From: Aspidiotus rigidus
Taxonomy: Eukaryota; Arthropoda; Insecta; Hemiptera; Diaspididae
DNA: 64,000 bases
Direction of reading: 5' to 3'
NCBI GenBank assembly: GCA_035079385.1
Contig: JAVHKY010000026.1
Coordinates: 2,754,501-2,818,500 of the forward strand
Shown here piece after piece: positions 59,501 through 64,000 of the stretch. Numbering within the stretch: the first letter of the stretch is position 1; each line of letters starts with the position of its first letter. A program made the translations under genes and the position numbers. The notes under the pieces are model-generated. The model had not been told where the DNA came from and ran no database searches. It was given only the letters and a program-made list of their open reading frames with translations.

Positions 59501-61135
59501 CGATGCTAACGTTAAAATGAATTTGATCTTACTCGAAGGATTGCCGAGAAATTTACAAGCCAGATTATCTGCGTTGGGTTTGTTCGGCAGTCCGGAATTT
59601 TACAATAGTTTGTACGAAATATGTTTCGAAAATTTGAAGGTAAGATGTCGCTATACTATCGAATGAAAGGCACAGAAAGTCAATATCCTCAAAAAAGACG
59701 AGCTAATAAACTCGTGATCTTACGTGTTTGCCTACATTCCTATAGAAAATTTGAAATTTTGTAAATTTTCCCCCTTGTTTATCTAGATGGAGAAATCACA
59801 TAGTAACGAATCGAAACAAAGTTCGGATAAGAAGAAAGCTGCATTCTTGGAATTATTACAACGAAAATTGACGATCACGAAGAATTACTCTTCAGAAAAA
59901 GCTTTCCTTCGAAGTAAAGTGATTGCCATCAATTTGATGGACCAATCAGTTCTGGATACATACACTGATTTCGAAGAGGTAAAAACGAAACAAAACTGAA
60001 GAGTGCAGACGAAAAAGGTGAAAGTTTGAAAGAAACGATCTGGACAATTGGATTTCTTGTACCATTAAAAAAAAAAATCGTTCCTCCGGATCGTTTTGTT
60101 TGAACATTGACCTTTTTTTCTCTGTACGCTTCAACCATCCGTTCTATTTATGCTAAAAGCTTGATCAGCGACGAATGAATATTGAGGACGAAGAAACATA
60201 TCTCTTCGAATTTCTTTAGATTTCATTTCAAAACTTCTTCATTAATTTTCCGTCGTATATATTTTCATTTAGGCTTGGATGATCGAGCCTCGAGGTGCTC
60301 TTCAGTTGAAATTTCTGGAAGTCTTATTGTTTAAAACTGCTCTTTCTCAGGTTCCCCGTCCCTCATACCATCTTCAGAAGCTCTACTCCTCTATCGACAT
60401 TTTTCTGGATCCTCCCGATGACACACAACCAACTCGAGCTTGTAAATTTTCTTGATATCACGCCCTGACTTTCCAGCGTCCTTTCTCCTAGGAGGCTTAA
60501 ATAAAAAATTATTGGATTGTCCTCCAGAGTAATTCAATCTGAAACTCCATTCCTAAGCATTTCCCAGCATCCAATTTCCAAGAATATCTCAAGTTGTCTG
60601 TAGAAAAAATATGGCCCATCAACAAAGACAATAGTGATACTTATCCCCTGTACAGCTCAAAGATAATCCCTCTTCCCTCTATAGAAGTTAAAGTACAGAA
60701 CTCGTCATATAACTCCAAGTCCCTCCTCCTTGTAGGTTTTAGTCTAACTTCTTGAATTCGCTCCAGTCCTCTTCCTCAAAAATATAGCACAAAGTTTTCT
60801 AAGTTACCTTCCCCGAATCCCGAAAATTGTCTAGGTTAGACGGAAGCGGATGAGGACGTTTTTTGAGGATGTACCTCCAGTAAAAGTAATAGCGGATTCT
60901 CTGCTTGAAAAAATAAAAGACCTAATCAATTTTTTCGCTGCTCATCAAAATGGTATTCTACTTTTCTCACATTTTTAACCTACCTATTTGACTTTTTTTT
61001 TTTTTTCAATTTTTTCTTCAGCATTTTGGTCACAATTTCAAACTGAAGACGTTAGACGAAGAAAATTATGAAGAACTACTGCACAGTAAAATAACATCAA
61101 ATATCATTAACGATAATGTTTTGTTCAAGTGGTGA
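29776..61135 (+). CDS. Fatty acid synthase-like multidomain protein, probable pseudoenzyme
   Basis: Animal type-I FAS architecture on at least 34 exons over 31 kb: KS, MAT, DH, non-catalytic core, ER, KR, TE. GT-AG introns and codon phase agree at nearly all junctions; about 2,170 residues are assembled, against about 2,400 for typical insect FAS. Start: ATG at 29776 (MMDNEEDLYEAVISGVSG). Stop: 61133-61135; AATAAA at 61364. Striking losses: KS nucleophile Cys replaced by Trp168, KS His by Asp300; ER and KR glycine motifs destroyed; no GxDSL carrier-protein motif between KR and TE. MAT keeps GHSLGE (Ser586) and AYHS (His687). With every exon open, the gene looks maintained, but it cannot run the FAS cycle alone. 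Possible roles: scaffold, regulator, MAT-only enzyme or partner of a true FAS. Two junctions are unresolved: exons 24-25, and the end of the TE. Confidence 0.85.
30545..30900. repeat. Direct duplication in FAS-like intron 1
   Basis: Two copies of a roughly 185-bp unit share CTCATTTCACAT, TTGGAAATTTTTC, GGTTATG, GGGCCCC, CCAGTGATG and ACGTACCAATGGTT in the same order. No coding content. The rest of intron 1 (29924-32138) shows nothing else recognisable. Confidence 0.5.
33749..37680 (+). CDS. FAS-like exons 8-12: malonyl/acetyl transferase, motifs intact
   Basis: Exons 33749-33880, 33960-34193, 36813-37002, 37075-37301 and 37376-37680. The domain contains FVFGGMGSQWPGMG, the nucleophile elbow FGHSLGENMCAYADGC (Ser586), HNSDDNTTISGP and VAYHSKQV (His687), and ends with the LIEISPHGLFQGIL and RETSNALHFLLSSVGK segments typical of animal MAT. 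It would load malonyl or acetyl groups from CoA. This is the only domain of the protein whose diagnostic residues all survive. The 2.6-kb intron 34194-36812 carries an antisense LINE. Confidence 0.85.
34560..36130 (-). mobile_element. Degenerate LINE reverse transcriptase, antisense in FAS-like intron 9
   Basis: Minus-strand translation shows reverse-transcriptase landmarks in order: LDSLFIDIQKAFPSLNLPK (motif A region), GLRGKLPNLLQSFLHDRSLM, a QHSVLQRA stretch at the QGSVLSP position, the catalytic FSADDFS near 35490, then KFLDLTFDSKTFWIPRLNSL. Downstream to about 34600 is a decayed C-terminal part. Stops and frame breaks make it inactive. It fits the Jockey/R1-like group of insect LINEs. 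Confidence 0.7.
37811..41924 (+). CDS. FAS-like exons 13-20: dehydratase and non-catalytic core
   Basis: Exons 37811-37958, 38031-38135, 38887-38977, 39062-39496, 39566-39732, 39817-40011, 40517-40762 and 41737-41924. Similarity to DH starts at KLFVVGLQPNINAIYPEIEY and includes CGHKINEKVLIP: the usual HxxxGxxxxP keeps His876 and the Pro, but Gly is Glu. The later Asp of the DH pair (usually in WxxFMDxMLQ) is not evident in WNENLATFIQS. The remainder aligns in position only with the methyltransferase-like and structural core of animal FAS (KPFGPGWLDYL). Activity as a dehydratase is doubtful. Confidence 0.75.
40060..40490 (-). mobile_element. LINE fragment, antisense in FAS-like intron 18
   Basis: Minus-strand reading gives DYGSRIHPQSEKSTLQ and IKALRIALEAFRTNFNLSRL, matching the conserved LDYG...LR(I/L)ALGAFRTSP box found after the reverse transcriptase in insect LINEs. 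Frame breaks are frequent. The open plus-strand frames at 40086-40268 and 40280-40495 are the shadow of this fragment and not a host gene. Confidence 0.55.
42000..47705 (+). CDS. FAS-like exons 21-27: enoyl reductase domain, cofactor motif lost
   Basis: Exons 42000-42188, 42287-42344, 42423-42596, 42674-42853, 42930-43128, 44479-44659 and 47596-47705. ER landmarks: EVLEFSGTTTTNRERIMGI, FLTWPIPEHWSRKNAAMIPF, AYYALIIKGRF, VGVDIVANP, GLGMFLKNTAMYSVVYEEV and GLVKPFDDI. The dinucleotide loop normally reading GSGGVGQAA is ACSLIGEAL, so NADPH binding is unlikely. Exon 24 has an unusual end: the better donor after 42857 leaves phase 1, whereas exon 25 reads only in phase 0; a GTTGGT donor after 42853 restores the frame. 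Exon 27 enters KR with CDPEKTYLVIG. Confidence 0.75.
43460..43852 (+). other. Coding-like island in FAS-like intron 25
   Basis: A 130-codon plus-strand frame without ATG at its start (WYEGAALDFPSTNNESESEN...FKALVEDIMISLKKWTEAYQ...) has composition and codon use closer to the exons than to introns. A second coding-like stretch follows to about 44060 in other frames. I recognise no family. It lies wholly between ER exons 25 and 26 and cannot belong to the FAS frame. Most likely a retrocopy or mobile-element remnant, though a nested exon is possible. Confidence 0.3.
45226..46431. mobile_element. Non-autonomous hAT-type element carrying an ORF
   Basis: The element begins CAGAGTTGTCAA and ends with the inverse TTGACAACTCTG. 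It is flanked on both sides by the 8-bp duplication AGTGAGAC (45218-45225 and 46432-46439). CAG...CTG ends with an 8-bp target duplication are the hAT signature. Subterminal regions are full of GTGACCGTCAC and TGTGACCAAA words in both orientations, as expected for transposase-binding sites. There is no transposase. A smaller inverted-repeat element with GGACCGGGCA ends is nested at 45352-45605. The 1.2-kb body carries a minus-strand coiled-coil ORF, annotated separately. Confidence 0.8.
45697..46053 (-). CDS. Coiled-coil protein inside the hAT-type element
   Basis: A minus-strand single-exon frame of 118 codons (Met at 46053, or a second Met at 46014 starting MGTEMKIECERC). After CERC it has a long heptad-rich helix (INKLNEEIKCLKKNSMNLYL, then QTLQKANKDLKIQVEDLQKV) resembling a leucine zipper, and a polar tail with SNDSTPDHINETS. 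It is not a transposase and no family is recognised. The hAT-type ends enclose it exactly once, so it is either cargo captured by the element or an element-derived ORF. Its transcription would be antisense to the host FAS-like gene. Confidence 0.5.
   Translation of the reverse strand: MSVHNFSFFLHCIMGTEMKIECERCLWREILQQREEINKLNEEIKCLKKNSMNLYLKIQKVRRENQTLQKANKDLKIQVEDLQKVIKEVRSQENHSDKNRSPLIHSNDSTPDHINETS
46574..47405 (+). mobile_element. 5'-truncated LINE with 3' UTR and TAA tail, FAS-like intron 26
   Basis: The plus-strand frame 46574-46906 reads RTEISLIMIVRDILCGKTES, SSFLLTKINFLAPSRTSRCR then FHIPQYRTQQFASAPLLLAL, the familiar end of an insect LINE ORF2 (VRDLL.G..D...LL..INF.VP.R..R...F..P..RTN). 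After the stop, a T-rich 3' UTR contains a hairpin (GTGCCCTCC...GGAGGGCAC at 47340-47380) and ends in about seven TAA units. 5' truncation and a simple-repeat tail are classic for target-primed insertion. The Phe-rich frame 47122-47445 is UTR. Confidence 0.75.
47596..51712 (+). CDS. FAS-like exons 27-29: ketoreductase region, degenerate, no ACP
   Basis: Exons 47596-47705, 47891-48150 and 51445-51712. The KR entry is recognisable (PEKTYLVIG, then VVTWLVKNNAKRLALINEDS), but where animal KR has GGLGGFGLELA the sequence is GNKNEVWYSVV, so the Rossmann glycines are gone. The FSSVS...Y catalytic segment cannot be found in exon 29. Directly afterwards exon 30 already resembles thioesterase, leaving no room for the roughly 80-residue acyl carrier protein, and no GxDSL site appears in any exon. 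The 3.3-kb intron 48151-51444 is largely filled by a foldback element. Confidence 0.65.
48468..51374. mobile_element. 2.9-kb inverted-repeat element, FAS-like intron 28
   Basis: The left end CCGGTTGACGGAAAATGACA and right end, inverted, CCGGGTGACGGAATCTGACA form imperfect terminal repeats. Subterminal regions are rich in TTCTGTCA words arranged as roughly 100-bp degenerate tandem units (left 48480-48870, right 50940-51370). The middle is AT-rich and non-coding, with a 43-T run ending near 50580. No target duplication could be assigned. Confidence 0.45.
51785..61135 (+). CDS. FAS-like exons 30-34+: thioesterase domain
   Basis: Exons 51785-52065, 59403-59639, 59787-59978, 60273-60350, and last 61022-61135; one more exon probably lies near 60835-60959 (FFEDVPPVKVIADSLLEKIK), but its exit phase does not fit. 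Landmarks: LFPIFILPGLHSSRL, PLKRIQPQGPYTIVGESWSG, LLEGLPRNLQARL, FGHNFKLKTLDEENY. The nucleophile elbow GYSYG of animal TE reads GESWS: Ser is kept, the last Gly is Ser. LLDGSP reads LLEGLP, so the triad Asp is Glu. The His of GDH is kept in FGHNF. Weak hydrolase activity cannot be excluded. Intron 52066-59402 holds a satellite and a 3.1-kb element. Confidence 0.7.
52240..52352. repeat. Inverted-repeat hairpin, about 110 bp
   Basis: ATAGATATCCAATTGAAACA at the left is matched in inverse orientation by TGTTTCAACTATAGATAT at the right, with a loop of about 60 bp. It is probably a small MITE. The rest of 52353-53950 shows nothing recognisable. Confidence 0.45.
53960..54598. repeat. Satellite, about 45-bp units, left of the TA element
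   Basis: From about 54295 there are seven head-to-tail units of 45-46 bp built on ACTTGGAAAAATTTCGACTC, TCGAG, then CTATATATGATAGGAGGGGG. They are preceded by longer, diverged units of the CAAGTCCC...GTAGCTTGGGGG type. The array continues beyond the inserted element at 57698, showing that the insertion split it. Open frames here are repeat artefacts. Confidence 0.7.
54599..57697. mobile_element. 3.1-kb TA-flanked inverted-repeat element with internal minisatellite
   Basis: Ends CAGAGTGGGGCAGAAAGATG and, inverted, CAGGGTGGGGCAGAAAGATG; about 190 bp of terminal inverted repeat, and similarity continues inward as inverted copies of a block with GGGTTAATGGGCCCAAAAAG. The satellite reads across the insertion once TA is counted as the duplicated target, pointing to the Tc1/mariner superfamily. 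The core 55560-57040 is GC-richer and made of about a dozen diverged 110-117-bp tandem units (CTCACCGCGAGCTCATGACG, AAAGAC..CTTC, GAGAATTTTCTCG). No transposase ORF is present. Confidence 0.7.
57698..59015. repeat. Satellite with repeated TGACGTCA palindromes
   Basis: Continuation of the satellite, then units of very roughly 130-170 bp: CAAGTCCCTCCTATCATATG, TAGCTTGGGGG, GGGGCCTGTAACGTCACAG, TGATGACGTCATAGGTCAGC, CTTGTGACGTCACAATC, ACATTTTTCAGATC, CCCCATAAAACAG. Perfect TGACGTCA octamers (CREB/ATF consensus) occur at least seven times, several followed by AGGTCA. The terminal part matches 18.6-19.1 kb. It lies in the long TE intron of the FAS-like gene. Confidence 0.65.
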
Positions 61136-61363
61136 ACATCTAGATAAAAGATGAGAGCAATACAATCTTTATTGGAAATAGTAACAATTTTTGAAAATTA
61201 AAGAATCGTACGGAATCCCTCAGACTCTATATACTTGGAAGTATTGTAAAATTTATAGTGCATATTCAGATTCAAGATAAAGCGAGTGTGTATGTTTTTT
61301 TGATGTAGAGAAGTATTGGTATTTATATTTCAATAATGTAGTGTTGAAAAGGTTTTTTCTTAA

Positions 61364-61369
61364 AATAAA
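61364..61369 (+). terminator. Poly(A) signal of the FAS-like gene
   Basis: AATAAA about 230 bp after the stop codon, in an AT-rich 3' flank. The first good signal downstream of the last TE exon. Confidence 0.5.
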
Positions 61370-62017
61370 TATTTTTACAAATCAAGATTAATACCTGGAC
61401 TATTAATTCATTAGTCTTCCCTCACCATATTTCCATTACCTATTTCTTTTATTTTCATTTTTTTTTTTATTCATTTATTTGTGAGCTATATTTGACTACT
61501 CTATGGGTCATCAGCTCGCGAAAAGGTATTGTAAGTTGCTAGAGAAGAGGAAAGTAGTAGGTAGAGCGTAAGTATTGGAGGATCTTAATACTCTTGGAAA
61601 CTACGAGTATTTTCAGGTAGGCTAAGTTCAAATGATTCGAGTTCAGGTTAAAGAAAGTGACTTCCACTGTGTAATATATACCTTAGATTAGAGATGAGAA
61701 CCATATCATCATTTTGCGTCTATGTTTGTTGTCGTATGATAAAGCTGGAAACATAAAAGTATCAGTTGAAAATAAGCGCTCAGCTTTCTGCTAGAAAGTT
61801 CTCATTTATATTATTTAACAGCTGAGGATGGCACAATTTTAAGATTTGATCGGGTTCCCACAGAAAAAACTTGAATACAAGAAATTTGTGAAAAGCCACG
61901 GCAGGTGAAAATCATTATCCTTCTAAAAAGAATGATGATTTTTAAAAAGTTGATCTTGATACTGAGAATTGTAAATTTCATAAAAATACCGGGTATACAA
62001 GAAAATATAGAAAATGT
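61370..62017. other. Intergenic between convergent genes
   Basis: Nothing recognised between the two convergent poly(A) signals. Confidence 0.4.
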
Positions 62018-62023
62018 TTTATT
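62018..62023 (-). terminator. Poly(A) signal of the minus-strand gene
   Basis: Minus-strand AATAAA about 145 nt after the stop at 62167. It faces the FAS-like gene, so the two genes are convergent. Confidence 0.45.
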
Positions 62024-62166
62024 CAGGTCATTTTTTTAAAAAGAACAGGTACATATATACAAACTTGCCAACGTTCGAAGGTCTCGAATCTCAGTCACAA
62101 TCATCGACTTAATCTTTTTGAAGCCCATTACAGCATTGTAGGTAATTGAAGAAGTTCCAATTAGAC

Positions 62167-62790
62167 CTACATCGCATTCAACGGAAATTTATCCCAAGAT
62201 AAAAGAAATTTCTTGCTAAATTCTTTTACCAGCACATCCATCAGTTTCTCTAATACTGGGAAGATTTTCGCTTCCCTAGATATTTCTCTTTGAATAGTGA
62301 ACATTTCATTTTTGACTATATCGGGTGCTCTGTCGACTTCTCTGTGAAACTTGTTGAAATTCTTGTGAATAAATTCTCTCAACTGCAAGAGAAAAAAAAA
62401 AATTTGTTTTTTACTAGATATCAAAACCCTGAAAAAAATAATAATAATTTTTAATACCTTCCCCAAATCCTCTCTTGATCTGGCTGATTTTATTATTTCT
62501 TCCATCATTGTCTCCCAAGTTTCTTTTCCCAATCTGGAAAATCAAGTTAGGTATACAGTTATAAATTCTACTTGTCAAAAATATCAATGGTAATTTTTTT
62601 CTGATCAGAGTACAATAAACCAACATAAGATAGACTAATTTGGTGCCAAAGTACATCATGATACTTGTCAAATGTGAAAAAGATCTGGATGCTCTTTTTA
62701 ATATGTGCTCTTGTTTCTGTTTTCATCAATTTCTTGTGTCTTGTTACCATAAAGAAAATCAAACTTATAACGAAATGTAGCCTTATAGCT
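62167..62790 (-). CDS. Last three exons of a minus-strand gene, function unknown
   Basis: Minus-strand exons 62790-62572, 62533-62458 and 62382-62167 have good GT-AG borders and matching phases (2, then 0). They encode about 169 residues: a hydrophobic start (LHFVISLIFFMV), FTFDKYHDVLWHQISLSYVG, LGKETWETMMEEIIKSARSR then EDLGKLREFIHKNFNKFHRE, and FPVLEKLMDVLVKEFSKKFL. The C-terminal two exons are charged and predicted helical. No domain is recognised. A T-run acceptor precedes each exon. The 5' part is unresolved: a candidate donor at about 62855 leaves the wrong phase. The frame at 62871-63086 may hold another exon. Confidence 0.5.
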
Positions 62791-63086
62791 CTACAATAAA
62801 AAAATAAAAAAAAATAATCCTATTTTCAATTTTTTTTTTTTTTTTTTTTTTCTCACCTTTATAATGTAACTTAAAACTTCTTTAGAGTCGTTCTCTTATC
62901 TTTAGAATAAAAATATTTCAAGTCTTTCTTCTTTCTTACAAAGATACCCAGCTTAAATTTTTCAGACTTCCTGTTTTTTTGTAGGTCTAGAAACAAAAAG
63001 AAAGCAAGGTAGTCGCGCAAACAAATTAATACGAACTTGATATTCAAATATAAAACTAATAAATTTATGTACAAATTCCCGCACAC

Positions 63087-64000
63087 TTATGTAAATATTT
63101 TACTTGAATGAATAAAACAAAAAATTTATTCATGTTGATAAATTTGTTTATCTTGACAATTAAAATTGTCAAACTAATACATATAAGTCTTATCTTTCTA
63201 TTTTCATACCATGTTATACCGTGGAGCTGATAACCTTGTTGTTTTAAAGCTTGTTAAATAAATGAAAAAGAAAAAAAAAAAAAAAAAAATAGAACATTAT
63301 GTAGGTACCTATTTAAATATAGCATTATTCAACGTTATTATATACCTAACTTAATATAGGTATCAATATACCTGCCCATTTAAATTAATTAATGAGAAGA
63401 ATAATTATATTACCTATTAAACTTGAATCATTTAATATTGATAGAGTTATCTATCAAAAATGAACAATAAAATACAATATTAGAATTCTATAATATTCTT
63501 AGTCCTATAATTATTGAATATTGTTTCATTCATTTTGAATCCATAAAATTTAAACAACGAAAAATATAATAATCAGCTGATCTATAATGAACATTGTTCC
63601 TAACTAACATTGTTCAATGAACAAAGAAAGAAATGAGTAAAGATGCATTATTGTACCTTTAGCTAATGAGTGATAAATTCCATAGAAATTATAATAATTT
63701 TACGCGGGAAAAGTCCTGCGTAAAAACCTTGCTTTCTTTTTGTTTTTACCCAAAATATGGTGTCTTTGCACAAAGATGATGATTTCAATTTCTCTGTAGA
63801 TAAAAGTATTAAAACTTCAAACTGTGCTTATATCCTAGCAAATTGGTCGAGTTAAAATTGTTTAACAACGTCGCAAAGACTCGGCACTAGCTGCCAACCC
63901 TTATTGTTGATTGTGGCACTTTCTTTGTATAAACATTACTTAACAAATATTGTTGGTTTTTTGTAATTAACAAGAGGAAGCAAATTGATCAGGGCTTGCG
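63087..64000. other. AT-rich end of window, no gene seen
   Basis: AT-rich with A-runs at 63265-63290. A small hairpin TTTTACGC / GCGTAAAA lies at 63699-63726. No coding or RNA gene recognised; exons of the minus-strand gene could lie here unseen. Confidence 0.4.

Noticed and set aside
60360..60960. Additional TE exon at 60835-60959
   Set aside because: Translation is plausible, but the donor leaves phase 1 while the last exon needs phase 0; kept only as a note in the TE entry.
62871..63086. 71-codon Lys/Phe-rich minus-strand frame
   Set aside because: Could be an upstream exon of the minus-strand gene, but phase does not join the exon at 62790 and no domain is seen.

Overview
Eukaryotic, AT-rich nuclear DNA with GT-AG introns, long intergenic spaces and many transposable elements. 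The best anchor is a fatty-acid-synthase-type multidomain gene of animal (insect-like) layout. The recurring TACCTA-rich words in non-coding DNA would fit a sternorrhynchan hemipteran (aphid, scale or mealybug), but that guess is weak and rests on impression only. No bacterial-type operon, rRNA, tRNA or CRISPR array is visible.

Layout. 0-8.4 kb: AT-rich tract, retroelement tail, a RING-like gene remnant, a 374-bp MITE, a GC-hairpin element with a palindrome-rich GC array, a 491-bp tandem duplication and a 92-bp minisatellite. 8.5-10.4 kb: a probable minus-strand transcript with a terminal exon and at least three tandemly duplicated exon-like cassettes. 11.3-13.95 kb: a plus-strand seven-exon gene of unknown function with a frame break in exon 4. 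14.4-15.6 kb: alternating inverted repeats. 17.9-18.2 kb: a small minus-strand two-exon candidate. 19.9-22.5 kb: a zinc-finger gene of 24 C2H2 fingers built by block duplication. 23.4-28 kb: LINE remnant, an intact miniature LTR element (TRIM) and four inverted-repeat elements. 28.2 kb: a small acidic ORF.

29.8-61.1 kb is one plus-strand gene, a FAS paralogue of at least 34 exons whose phases fit almost throughout (about 2,170 residues assembled). Domains run KS, MAT, DH, central region, ER, KR, TE. The KS nucleophile Cys is Trp and one KS His is Asp; the ER and KR glycine-rich nucleotide motifs are gone; I find no acyl carrier protein motif. Only the malonyl/acetyl transferase keeps its full set of motifs. 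An open frame with dead active sites suggests a retained pseudoenzyme, not a decaying pseudogene. Its introns hold three LINE remnants, a non-autonomous hAT element carrying a coiled-coil ORF, a 2.9-kb inverted-repeat element, and a 3.1-kb TA-flanked inverted-repeat element set in satellite rich in TGACGTCA palindromes.

61.4-64 kb: a convergent minus-strand gene (last three exons seen) and AT-rich DNA. All exon limits were read by eye from splice motifs and phase.
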